NCBI GenBank assembly: GCA_018365815.1
Contig: JAGZJH010000010.1
Location: 1 to 64,000, forward strand
Direction of reading: 5' to 3'
Source of the DNA: Erysipelotrichaceae bacterium
Lineage (GTDB): Bacteria; Bacillota_I; Bacilli_A; Erysipelotrichales; Coprobacillaceae
DNA length: 64,000 nucleotides
Shown here: positions 9,643 to 17,652 of the stretch, piece by piece
How the letters are laid out: each line of letters begins with the position of its first letter
Position numbering within the stretch: position 1 is the stretch's first letter
Position numbers and translations under genes: made by a program
The notes under the pieces: generated by a model
The model's database searches: none
What the model saw: the letters and a program-made list of their open reading frames with translations, nothing else
Told to the model about the DNA's origin: nothing

Positions 9643-10697
9643 TAAATCACTCCTATTGTTTCAAAAAATTGTATTGAAGTTGGATAGACAAAAGCCTCTC
9701 CGATATTATTTAATAAAATTAAAGATAATTGGTTATGAATATTTTTCTTATCTAAATGAATAGCCGGTAATAGCTCTTTCATATCCACATCACACTTTGT
9801 CGGTAAATGATATTTTTGTAATAATTGTTTAATCTCATTTGAAATAGGGGATATAGTTAAACCGTATTGTTCACTTAAACAAGTGATTTGATACATTCCA
9901 ATTGCCACTGCTTCACCATGAGAGTATTTTTCATAATTAAAATGCTGTTCAATAGTGTGAGCTAACGTATGCCCAAAGTTGAGTAATAATCTTTCACCGA
10001 AGTCTTTTTCATCATTTTCAACCATGATACGTTTAATATTGACACATTCATAAATAATTTCTTCAATTTTCTGGTATAAATCATCAAAATCTTTAAAAGA
10101 TTGTAACTTTTGATATAATGTTGAACTTTTAATTAAACTATATTTAATGACTTCTCCCATGCCATCATGAATAAAACGTTGATCTAATGTTTGAAGAACT
10201 AAAGGATCGATAACTACCATTTGCGGATGATAAAATGCTCCTACTAAATTTTTTCCTTGTGCTAAATCGACGGCAACTTTCCCCCCAACACTTGAATCGA
10301 CTTGTGCTAATAATGAAGTCGGAATTTGAACAAACTGTATTCCTCTTAAATAGGTCGCAGCAACAAATCCCGCTAAATCCCCTATGACACCACCACCTAA
10401 AGCAATAATTAAATCACTTCGAGTAAGTTTAAAATCAAGGAGTTGTTGATATAAAGAAGGCAAGATATGAAAATCTTTACTTTTTTCCCCATGGGGGACT
10501 TGAATAAGTATCGTTGTATAATCTTTTAATTGATTTAAAACAGTTTGACCATAATATGAGGCTACATTATCATCTGTAATAATCGCAATACGTTTTCCGT
10601 GATATATCGTTTTAATTTTACTGTTTAAGTGATGAAGTAATCCTTTTTCAATATAAATAGGATAACTTTTTTCTTTCAAATTGACCAACATCTCCAT
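9642..10697 (-). CDS. aroB: 3-dehydroquinate synthase
   Basis: Converts DAHP to 3-dehydroquinate with NAD and a divalent metal. The 351 residues show the NAD-binding GGGVIGDLAGFVAAT segment, the QIPTSLLAQVDSSVGGK motif and the metal-site histidines in FGHTLAHTIE and YSHGEAVAIG. It starts 13 nt after aroF and is followed by aroA with an overlap, so it is the second gene of the T-box operon. Confidence 0.95.
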   Translation of the reverse strand: MEMLVNLKEKSYPIYIEKGLLHHLNSKIKTIYHGKRIAIITDDNVASYYGQTVLNQLKDYTTILIQVPHGEKSKDFHILPSLYQQLLDFKLTRSDLIIALGGGVIGDLAGFVAATYLRGIQFVQIPTSLLAQVDSSVGGKVAVDLAQGKNLVGAFYHPQMVVIDPLVLQTLDQRFIHDGMGEVIKYSLIKSSTLYQKLQSFKDFDDLYQKIEEIIYECVNIKRIMVENDEKDFGERLLLNFGHTLAHTIEQHFNYEKYSHGEAVAIGMYQITCLSEQYGLTISPISNEIKQLLQKYHLPTKCDVDMKELLPAIHLDKKNIHNQLSLILLNNIGEAFVYPTSIQFFETIGVI

Positions 10698-10710
10698 GAA
10701 TTAGCCCTCC

Positions 10711-11724
10711 TTATATTTCTTTATGAATGGCTGAAGCGATATTTTTCACTTCTTTCATTAATTGTTCAAATTTTTCAGGCTTTAATGATTGCGGACCATC
10801 GCATAATGCACATTCTGGATTATTATGAACTTCAATCATTAATCCATTGGCACCGGCAACAATTGCTGCTTTTGCCATTGGTTCGACTAACCACCATTTT
10901 CCTCCCGCATGACTAGGATCAATAATAATCGGTAAATGTGTTAATTTTTGAATGACCGGAATGGCTTGTAAATCCAAAGTATTACGGGTATAAGATTCAA
11001 ATGTTCTGATTCCTCGTTCACATAAAATAACATTTGGATTTCCTGAAGCCATAATATATTCAGCTGACATAATCCATTCTTCATAAGTCGCAGATAGTCC
11101 TCTTTTTAATAAGATTGGTTTTTTAGTTTTTCCAAGTTGTTTTAATAATTCAAAGTTTTGCATATTTCTAGCTCCAATTTGAATTAAATCCACTTTTTGA
11201 TCAAATTCTTCTAAATGATCTGCTGACATTAATTCTGAAACGATTGGTAATCCGGTTACTTTTTTGGCTTCTACTAAAATATCCAATCCTGAACTTCCCA
11301 TTCCTTGAAAAGCATAAGGACTGGTTCTAGGTTTAAAAGCTCCTCCTCTTAACATATTGGCACCTGCTTTTTTAGCCGCTTTTGCAATTTCAATCACTTG
11401 TTCAACCGATTCAACCGAACAAGGTCCTGCAATAATCGCTAAATGATTACCCCCTACTTTAACTCCCCCTACATCAATCACGCTATCTTCTGGGTGAAAT
11501 GCACGATTGGCTTTTTTATAAGGCTCAGTAACTTTCATTACTTTATCAACGACATTGTCCACTTCAATCATATGGATATCAATTTTAGTAGTATCCCCAA
11601 TGACCCCCACAATTGTCACATCTTTCCCAACCACTACATGAGGTTCTGCCCCTTTTGCTTTCACCATTTCTTCAATACGATTAATATCTTCTTTACTTGT
11701 TTTAGGTTTTAATACAATAATCAT
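10711..11724 (-). CDS. aroF: DAHP synthase, type I-beta with regulatory domain
   Basis: Catalyses the entry step of aromatic biosynthesis, condensing PEP and erythrose-4-phosphate. Residues ~1-70 form a ferredoxin-like domain as in Thermotoga-type enzymes, where it mediates tyrosine/phenylalanine feedback. Residues ~90-337 are the barrel, with AGPCSVES, LRGGAFKPRTSPYAFQG, QIGARNMQNF and DPSHAGG. The SD AAAGGGGGC precedes the ATG. As the first gene behind the T-box terminator it sets entry of carbon into the pathway, and the domain suggests control at protein level as well. Confidence 0.95.
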   Translation of the reverse strand: MIIVLKPKTSKEDINRIEEMVKAKGAEPHVVVGKDVTIVGVIGDTTKIDIHMIEVDNVVDKVMKVTEPYKKANRAFHPEDSVIDVGGVKVGGNHLAIIAGPCSVESVEQVIEIAKAAKKAGANMLRGGAFKPRTSPYAFQGMGSSGLDILVEAKKVTGLPIVSELMSADHLEEFDQKVDLIQIGARNMQNFELLKQLGKTKKPILLKRGLSATYEEWIMSAEYIMASGNPNVILCERGIRTFESYTRNTLDLQAIPVIQKLTHLPIIIDPSHAGGKWWLVEPMAKAAIVAGANGLMIEVHNNPECALCDGPQSLKPEKFEQLMKEVKNIASAIHKEI

Positions 11725-11756
11725 TTTTTAGCCCCCTTTGATTCTACTATTTAACA

Positions 11757-12035
11757 AAAAAACTCTCATCTAAAAAGGACGAGAGTTATACTTCGTGGTA
11801 CCACCTTATTTTATAAATATAATTTATATATTTACCTTATCAAGTACGCCATTTATCGGTTCATACTTAGACCCTATAACGGAGGTTACCGGAGATGCCT
11901 ACTCTATTTTCAGCACTCTACTCCAAGATGAATTCAATATAATCCGTTTATTCTTTTTGCACCAACCAAAGACTCTCTACGTAAACCAATTATATTTACT
12001 ATTTCTTTTCACAGCATTTATTAAATAGTTTATGG
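11757..12035 (-). ncRNA. T-box leader of the aromatic operon, specifier UUC (Phe)
   Basis: Read on the minus strand, the leader has a stem I with AGAGAG and GGTTGGTG elements. The stem pairs AATATAAT with ATTATATT and GTTTA with TAAAC. Next to it, at the usual specifier site, is GAA-UUC-A, followed by GGAGTAG. Downstream come CCGTTAT, the conserved AAGGTGGTACCACG antiterminator (11790-11810 region) with the UGG(U) bulge for tRNA ACCA ends, and a terminator AACTCTCGTC / AGATGAGAGTT followed by T5-7 (about 11757-11787). UUC is a phenylalanine codon, so uncharged tRNA-Phe should switch on aroF-aroB-aroA-aroC-pheA-aroK. The specifier reading comes from pairing by eye. Confidence 0.9.
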
Positions 12036-12039
12036 GTTC

Positions 12040-12068
12040 ATATTACCCCTATTTTTTATATTTGTCAA
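12040..12068 (-). promoter_or_regulatory. Promoter of the T-box/aromatic operon
   Basis: On the minus strand a perfect -35 TTGACA (12063-12068) is separated by 17 nt from a -10 TAATAT (12040-12045). Transcription should start near 12033, directly ahead of stem I of the T-box. Confidence 0.8.
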
Positions 12069-12175
12069 TCATTTTATTTCTTCCATCATTTTACAATTTA
12101 AATGAAAAATTTATAATAAGTATATATATACATCTTATTAAATATGTTATTATTAGATAAAAAGGATGATGCAAA

Positions 12176-13087
12176 GTGAAATGTTTATTTATTATTAACC
12201 CTTCTTCAGGAAAACATATAATACAAAAAACTTTAGATGTTTTAATCGGTCAACTTGTTTTAAAACAATTAGTCCATTATTTAGATATTTATTATACAAA
12301 AGGTCATAACGATGCTTATGAATATTTACAAACCATCACTTATCATCAATATGATTTTATTGTTTCTGTCGGTGGTGATGGCACTCAAAATGAAGTTGTT
12401 AGTGGGATCATCGACGCTAAAATTGATATACCTATTTTAATTTTGGCTGCAGGAACGGTCAATGATTTAGCGACTTATTTAAAATTGCCTAATAAAATGA
12501 ATGAAATTATTCAATTAATTGAAGATTTCCACATCACGACAATGGACGTTGGCTGTGCTAATCATTCTTATTTTATTAATGTATTAGCAGGTGGAATGTT
12601 TAGTGATATAGGTTTTAAAGTCGATAAGCGTCAAAAACAAATGTTAGGACCATTAGCCTATTATTTAAATGGGTTATTTGATTTGCCAAATCAACTTTCC
12701 AGTACAATGGATTTACAATTTAAAGTAGATGATGAAATCATCAATGAAGAAGCATATTTATTTTTAATTACTAATTCTTCTAGTGTAGGTGGTTTTCAAA
12801 TTTCACCTATTGCTGCTGTTACTGATGGAAAATTTGATTTACTCATTGTTAAAAAGTGTAAAATCACGGATCTTATTGCCTTATCTAAAGATTTCTTGTT
12901 GAATCGTCATTTAGAAAGTCCATTTTTAATTTACCGTCAGGCAAAACATATCGAAATTTCATCTTCTAAACTTGTTGAATTGGATTTAGATGGTGAAAAA
13001 GGAGGGTGTTTACCTATTGATGTTAAGGTATTACCTAAGGCAATCAAAATTATTACTCCAAAACCTAAATCTGATAAAAATGACTAG
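12176..13087 (+). CDS. Diacylglycerol kinase family lipid kinase
   Basis: A 303-residue member of the DagK/YegS/BmrU lipid kinase family, which phosphorylates diacylglycerol or a similar lipid at the membrane. Seen: INPSSGK near the N-terminus, the nucleotide loop VSVGGDGTQNEV, and the LAAGTVNDLA segment (the usual P-GTxND motif). The start is a GTG with AAAAGGATG 7-8 nt upstream. It is monocistronic and divergent from the aromatic operon, with about 140 nt between. The exact lipid substrate is not shown by sequence. Confidence 0.85.
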   Translation: MKCLFIINPSSGKHIIQKTLDVLIGQLVLKQLVHYLDIYYTKGHNDAYEYLQTITYHQYDFIVSVGGDGTQNEVVSGIIDAKIDIPILILAAGTVNDLATYLKLPNKMNEIIQLIEDFHITTMDVGCANHSYFINVLAGGMFSDIGFKVDKRQKQMLGPLAYYLNGLFDLPNQLSSTMDLQFKVDDEIINEEAYLFLITNSSSVGGFQISPIAAVTDGKFDLLIVKKCKITDLIALSKDFLLNRHLESPFLIYRQAKHIEISSSKLVELDLDGEKGGCLPIDVKVLPKAIKIITPKPKSDKND

Positions 13088-13222
13088 ATCTATTCTATTT
13101 GTTTTTTATCTCAACATAACTATTTTTAATCATTAATATTAAATCCTTTTATATCTTTCATATTATATTTTAAAATATAGAATTATTCATACTTAATTAT
13201 TTTCAACAGGCAAATCACAATT

Positions 13223-13270
13223 AAAAAGAAAAGCAAAGAGACGTTAATGCCCCTTATGCTTTTCTTTTTT
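13223..13270 (-). terminator. Terminator after yjdF
   Basis: A long hairpin pairs AAAAAGAAAAGC with GCTTTTCTTTTT. On the minus strand it ends in a T-rich run. It lies in the convergent gap between the lipid kinase and yjdF. Confidence 0.65.
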
Positions 13271-13300
13271 CTTTCTTTGTTTAAGTTCAAACATTCGCAA

Positions 13301-13660
13301 TTATTCAGCTTCTTTTCTTTCACGTTTTTTTACCTTATGCTCTTGTTTGTTTTGTTCATGTTGTATTTTTAATGCTTGTTGAGATTTTGTTCCAATATCA
13401 GTTGACTGCATTTGTTTTTTCACTTCTCGTTGCATACGTTTTGGATTTTTTCTCCCCACTTTAACAACTTCATCAACACTAGGACTAAATTTCAAACTTA
13501 AATAGCCTTTTTGAATTAGTTTTTGCACTTCATAATCTTTCACTTCAGCACCAAAAATGACCTTTGCAACAGATAACTGATCATTTTCGATGTATTCAAA
13601 TATCCTTACCCAAAACGTTTTTTCAAAATAAACTATTAGTTTTCCATTTACTTTGTCCAT
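13301..13660 (-). CDS. yjdF: YjdF family protein (DUF2992)
   Basis: A 119-residue protein: a conserved N-terminal half (GKLIVYFEKTFWVRIFEY, VFGAE-type VIFGAEVKDYEV, LKFS segment) and a highly charged Lys/Arg/Gln-rich tail, as in YjdF/DUF2992 proteins. The start is placed at the Met-Asp-Lys codon at 13660, which has a strong AGGAGGG SD. An upstream in-frame start at 13702 would lie in the riboswitch RNA. Function is unknown. The family is known mainly for its control by a riboswitch that binds azaaromatic compounds, which suggests a role against such toxins. Confidence 0.85.
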   Translation of the reverse strand: MDKVNGKLIVYFEKTFWVRIFEYIENDQLSVAKVIFGAEVKDYEVQKLIQKGYLSLKFSPSVDEVVKVGRKNPKRMQREVKKQMQSTDIGTKSQQALKIQHEQNKQEHKVKKRERKEAE

Positions 13661-13689
13661 AAAAATCCCTCCTAAATAATTTTTTGGAC

Positions 13690-13830
13690 AAAAAATGGAC
13701 AACCCGGAGGGGCATGTTACTTACCCTATTTGAAATAGGACGGCTGGGCTACCTACCAGCACTAGCACATTTTACATGCACATTGCGTTTTGATCTTTGT
13801 CTTTATAATCAAACCCTACGGTACGATTAT
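13690..13830 (-). ncRNA. yjdF-type riboswitch
   Basis: The 180-nt leader of yjdF is far more GC-rich and structured than its surroundings. On the minus strand it shows GTAGGGTTTGAT, AATGTGCATGTAAAATGTGC, a TGCTGGTAGGTAGCCCAGC hairpin, CCTATTTCAAATAGG (perfect hairpin) and GTAACATGCCCCTCCGGG. Position ahead of a YjdF gene and these blocks fit the yjdF RNA motif. CCCTCC in the last block is complementary to GGAGGG of the yjdF SD, so ligand-controlled access of the ribosome is plausible. Boundaries are approximate. Confidence 0.8.
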
Positions 13831-13959
13831 CTTTTATTCAAACTTTTCTTTTAAATCAAATAGTTAAAACACACTAATACATTTATTATATTAGAAATAC
13901 TCACAAATTTACACTCATCTTTTTATCAACCTCTATCATTTTTACCTCTAAATTTAGTT

Positions 13960-14205
13960 TTACTTAACTATATGGGCTGTAATAATTGTATAACTGTAAG
14001 AGTTAATTGTTATTTTTACATTATCAACTTCACAATACCAATTCTTTCCCTGCTTGTAAATATTACAATCTTGATCTAGTACTTTATTCTTACACCACTC
14101 AACAACATCATCAGTATCTATTTTTAAATTTTTCTTTATTCTATCAATTCCCAATTTTGTAGTATGGACTTTATCTATATTAGATAACAAAATTCCTTTA
14201 TCCAT
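13960..14205 (-). CDS. DUF3781 family protein
   Basis: A small protein of 81 residues. The order of conserved segments (LLSNIDKVHTTKLGIDRIKKNL, then KQGKNWYCEVDN, then ITINSYSYTIITA) fits DUF3781, whose function is unknown. The start has a strong AGAGGGGG SD. It stands alone between the riboswitch region and thioredoxin. Its two cysteines are not arranged as a redox motif. Confidence 0.7.
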   Translation of the reverse strand: MDKGILLSNIDKVHTTKLGIDRIKKNLKIDTDDVVEWCKNKVLDQDCNIYKQGKNWYCEVDNVKITINSYSYTIITAHIVK

Positions 14206-14319
14206 GTATTATCCCCCTCTTAACTTATACATTCCCTTTATTTATAGTATAACACGCTCTTTCAATCATTGTCCTCGATTTTCTAACTCCTTAAAAATTT
14301 AATAAATAAATTTTCGCAA

Positions 14320-14346
14320 AATAAAAAACGCACCTAAGTGCATCTT
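14320..14346 (-). terminator. Terminator after thioredoxin
   Basis: GCAC-CTAA-GTGC hairpin directly after the trxA stop, followed on the minus strand by TTTTTT. Confidence 0.75.
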
Positions 14347-14652
14347 TTATATATACTTTTCAAGCATTTTTTTAAGTTGTGGTTCACCACTAAATCCAAC
14401 TTGTCTTTCAACTACTTGACCATCTTTAAAAATTAAAATAGTTGGAATAGATTGAACTTGAAATTGCATCGCTAAACTTTGTGATTGATCTACATCAACC
14501 TTTACAAATTCAATTGTTGGAAATTCTGGGTCAATTTTTTCTAAAATAGGTCCTACCATTTTACATGGTCCACACCAATTTGCAAAAAAATCAACTAAAA
14601 CAACTCCTGATGAAACTGTTGCTTGAAATTCTTTTTCATTAATTATTTTCAT
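14347..14652 (-). CDS. trxA: Thioredoxin
   Basis: A full-length 101-residue thioredoxin that reduces protein disulfides in the cytoplasm. The active site WCGPC is present with the preceding FANW, the DVDQ segment and the cis-proline in SIPTILIF. The SD AAGAGGTGAAG precedes the ATG. It forms a single-gene unit ended by a hairpin. No thioredoxin reductase is in the window. Confidence 0.95.
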   Translation of the reverse strand: MKIINEKEFQATVSSGVVLVDFFANWCGPCKMVGPILEKIDPEFPTIEFVKVDVDQSQSLAMQFQVQSIPTILIFKDGQVVERQVGFSGEPQLKKMLEKYI

Positions 14653-14699
14653 TTTATCTTCACCTCTTAATTATATTATGCCAAATTATATAAATATAA

Positions 14700-15509
14700 T
14701 CAAATTGTTTGCTTGATATTTACATCTAACTGATTAAATGGAATTTCAATGTCATTTTCAATAAACACTTGGCGAATTTGTTCTAGTAAATCAAATTTTA
14801 AAGCAATATAATCTTCATTTTTACACCATACTCTAATCAATATTTCCACACTGCTGGCTTTATAATTTGAAACACGAACAAAAGGGATAGGTTCTTTAAA
14901 TGCTTTTTCATGTTCTTCAATGACTTTACTAATCAATTGTTTAACTACCTCTACATCTTGATCGTAACTAACATCAAAAGTTAAATCTACTCGTCTATTT
15001 TCTTGTTGCGAATAATTGACAATAATACTTGAAGTCATTTCTAAATTAGGAACAATGACAACTTTGTTATCAATTGTCGTTAAAGCAGTATACATCACTT
15101 GAATTTCCTTTACTGTTCCTTCATATTGACCAATTGAAATAAAATCTCCTACTTTAAACGGCTTTGAAAATAAAATAATCACTCCACTAGTAAAACTTCC
15201 TAAACTATCTTTAAACCCTAAGGCGAGTGCCGCTCCAGCAGTCCCAAATATCGCAAATAACGAAGTTGTTGGAAAACCTAAAGTCCCTAATACACTTAAT
15301 GCGACGATAATCTTTAAACTGCTATTTAAAACAGATTTTAAAAATGAGACTAAAGTTGGTTCTATTTTAGCTTTATTCATTGCGTTTACTGCAATTTTAG
15401 TCACCATTTTAGATAACCATAACCCAATCGCTAAAACTAACAAAGAGGCAATGAGGGTTTTACCAAAAGATAATCCTATATGTGTTAATTCTTCAAATAT
15501 AAGTTTCAT
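14700..15509 (-). CDS. mscS: Small-conductance mechanosensitive channel (MscS family)
   Basis: A 269-residue MscS-type channel that releases solutes on hypo-osmotic shock. It has an N-terminal set of three membrane helices, the glycine/alanine-rich pore helix (FGTAGAALALGFKDSLGSF), then the cytoplasmic beta domain (VGDFISIG, VKEIQVMYTAL) and C-terminal alpha/beta domain. The length is typical of short MscS proteins. Just 47 nt separate it from trxA downstream, so the two could share transcripts. Confidence 0.9.
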   Translation of the reverse strand: MKLIFEELTHIGLSFGKTLIASLLVLAIGLWLSKMVTKIAVNAMNKAKIEPTLVSFLKSVLNSSLKIIVALSVLGTLGFPTTSLFAIFGTAGAALALGFKDSLGSFTSGVIILFSKPFKVGDFISIGQYEGTVKEIQVMYTALTTIDNKVVIVPNLEMTSSIIVNYSQQENRRVDLTFDVSYDQDVEVVKQLISKVIEEHEKAFKEPIPFVRVSNYKASSVEILIRVWCKNEDYIALKFDLLEQIRQVFIENDIEIPFNQLDVNIKQTI

Positions 15510-15749
15510 ATACTACTCCTCCAATATCATTTATCATATCATATTTTTTTTAATTTATCACAAATAATGTTCTAATACACTCATTCATTAATTTTTTTAA
15601 TTGGCTTTCATTTTACTTTTATGACTTTATAAACATTCTTTTAATTGACTATTTGATACAAAGTTTAATTTATCGCTTTAATAAATAAAAATATCATTTA
15701 ATTATTTTTAACTTTATGATGTGATAAGTAGTACATTTTAGTCTTATAA

Positions 15750-15770
15750 AAGTTAAACTAAGTTTAACTT
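15750..15770. promoter_or_regulatory. Perfect 10-1-10 palindrome upstream of mscS
   Basis: The 21-bp sequence consists of AAGTTAAACT, one A, and its exact reverse complement. It lies about 240 bp upstream of mscS in an otherwise featureless AT-rich gap (15510-15785). No T-run follows, so it looks more like a protein-binding site than a terminator. Confidence 0.4.
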
Positions 15771-15786
15771 AATTCAATTATTCCAT

Positions 15787-15832
15787 AAAAAAATACCCTT
15801 TTTGACTTACTTATTAGTAAAAGGGTATATCT
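15787..15832 (-). terminator. Terminator after the Rsm22-like gene
   Basis: ATACCCTTTT pairs with AAAAGGGTAT across a 20-nt loop; T7 follows on the minus strand. Confidence 0.75.
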
Positions 15833-15841
15833 AATTTTAAA

Positions 15842-16795
15842 TTAAAATAAATCTCCACATTTTACCTTACGGGCTTTTTTATATAACTGTCCTTCTCTTT
15901 TTTTAACTTCTTGATTAACAATTCCTTGTGGTGTGCATAATTTTAAACTCACTTTTCCTTTATCATAATATGGATGTCTTAAAACACGTGAAAATGAGTT
16001 TGAAATAGGTTGTTTACTAACAGCTAAAAATGAAAATTTTTCATCTTCATAAGGTGCATCACCTGATTTTAATTGCTTATGCAAACTGCTTCTTTGTATT
16101 CTAGTTGTAAAGTGGCACCAATCATCTTTCGAAAGTGGACACTTATTTTCATGAGGACAAGGAGCAATAATATTTGCACCTAAACTTAATAATTGGCTTC
16201 TTATTTGCATTAAATTTTGATAAGCCACAGGTGTCCCCGGTTCAACGATTAATAATACTTTATGAGTTGCATTAAATAATTTTTCAACTGCCTTTTTTCT
16301 TGACACCTCATCTAATTCATTTAAGACATAAGAAATCACCACTAAATCTCCTTGTGGAAGTACGTCTTTCGTTAAATCAAATTGTTTCCATGTGGCATCT
16401 TTTAATACACCGGGATAATCTTTCATTAATGATTGACCGATATTCATCATTGCCTGTTCTCTTTCTAAACAAGTTACTTGATTTAAGTGAATTAAACAAT
16501 CTGCAGCAAATGAACCGGCTCCGGTTCCTGCTCCCACATCTACTAAAGTTCTTGGAATGTCATCAATAAGTTCTAATGTATAGCTAAGTGCTTCACTAAT
16601 TGCACCATAGGTTGCCGGCATTCTTACTAATGAATACACTAATGCTTCATTTTCTAAAGTTAATAAACGTTTACCTTGCCCACTTGCATAGCGATAACGT
16701 TCACTAATATTTTGAGCATCGCTTTTTAAATGGGATTTATTTAAACCTTTAATTTTATTTTCAATTAATTCCTTTAATTCTATTGGAAATTCCAT
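15842..16795 (-). CDS. Rsm22-like methyltransferase
   Basis: A 317-residue SAM-dependent methyltransferase-fold protein of the Rsm22 (mitochondrial small ribosomal subunit) family. Seen: the SAM-binding DVGAGTGAGSFAA near residue 90, VISYVLNELD, a late cysteine-containing block (ANIIAPCPHENKCPLSKDDWCHF) and the RHPYYDKGKV motif. Family members associate with small-subunit assembly; a methylation target is not established. The cysteine cluster may bind metal or Fe-S. The ATG at 16795 has an AAAGGAAG SD and is chosen over an in-frame TTG. Confidence 0.82.
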   Translation of the reverse strand: MEFPIELKELIENKIKGLNKSHLKSDAQNISERYRYASGQGKRLLTLENEALVYSLVRMPATYGAISEALSYTLELIDDIPRTLVDVGAGTGAGSFAADCLIHLNQVTCLEREQAMMNIGQSLMKDYPGVLKDATWKQFDLTKDVLPQGDLVVISYVLNELDEVSRKKAVEKLFNATHKVLLIVEPGTPVAYQNLMQIRSQLLSLGANIIAPCPHENKCPLSKDDWCHFTTRIQRSSLHKQLKSGDAPYEDEKFSFLAVSKQPISNSFSRVLRHPYYDKGKVSLKLCTPQGIVNQEVKKREGQLYKKARKVKCGDLF

Positions 16796-16811
16796 CAATT
16801 CTTCCTTTCTT

Positions 16812-17642
16812 TTATTGCATTAGTGAAATGAACGAATCAATTTCACAACAACTTCCTTCAAAATAATAGACACAATCACTTTCAATATGTCCTCTACCTT
16901 GATAAGGTCTTGTTAATGCTGTTTTATTTTTAATCATTGTTACCAATTTTTGCATATCTTTAACATATTGCATCGTCATTGGATCATTAATTGGTGAAAG
17001 CGGATCTCGGTTGATACTTTTAAATTGTTGTGAACGATGTCCACACATAAATAACGGTGATTTAAAATCTTGAATGGTTTGATACAAATGATTTAAGCCT
17101 TTTTCATAAACATTTAATATATCATCAATAAAAAATAACCAAACATAACTTGAACCAATCGCATCACCTGTGACAACAAGTTCATTTTTTTTATCAATCA
17201 CACACATTGATCCCTCAGTATGACCAGGAACTTCGATCATTTCTAAAACTTGTTGTTGCCCTAAATCAAGTTGATAACCATCTTCAATAAATTCAAAACG
17301 TTGATCGTAGTCCATATCTACTCTGATATCTTTTTTAGGATATAATATTCTATGATCTTTAAATGCATCAAGTTGCCCTACATGATCATAATGATAATGT
17401 GTAATCATCACGATTAATTCTTTTTGGTTAGCCAAAATATCCTTAATTTGTTTAAGTTCTTCAATATGTTTAGGATCTTTATTCGCTAAATCAACCCATA
17501 ATACTTTTTCACTTCCAACAATACAATACATACTTGAGGGATTATCATTTTCTTCCTCGATATGATAAACATTTTCTTTTAATAATTCAATTGTGTACGT
17601 TTCCCATTTTATTTTTTCATTTAATACTTGTGGTAGTTTCAT
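16812..17642 (-). CDS. Metallo-beta-lactamase-fold hydrolase
   Basis: A 276-residue cytoplasmic hydrolase with the metal-binding motif THYHYDHVG (one His of HxHxDH replaced by Tyr spacing as HYHYDH), VPGHTEGS, and TGDAIG carrying the bridging aspartate. A late CGHRSQ supplies the final histidine. Substrate is unknown; glyoxalase II-like or quorum-lactonase functions are family possibilities only. The start at 17642 is spaced 7 nt from AGGAG. It sits between the MATE gene and the Rsm22-like gene on the same strand. Confidence 0.8.
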   Translation of the reverse strand: MKLPQVLNEKIKWETYTIELLKENVYHIEEENDNPSSMYCIVGSEKVLWVDLANKDPKHIEELKQIKDILANQKELIVMITHYHYDHVGQLDAFKDHRILYPKKDIRVDMDYDQRFEFIEDGYQLDLGQQQVLEMIEVPGHTEGSMCVIDKKNELVVTGDAIGSSYVWLFFIDDILNVYEKGLNHLYQTIQDFKSPLFMCGHRSQQFKSINRDPLSPINDPMTMQYVKDMQKLVTMIKNKTALTRPYQGRGHIESDCVYYFEGSCCEIDSFISLMQ

Positions 17643-17652
17643 ATACATTCTC

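Noticed and set aside
11795..12028. Plus-strand 77-residue open frame
   Set aside because: It is antisense to the T-box leader and has no SD; the RNA structure explains the sequence.
13661..13702. Longer N-terminus for YjdF
   Set aside because: The extension lies in the riboswitch RNA; the SD AGGAGGG fits the start at 13660.
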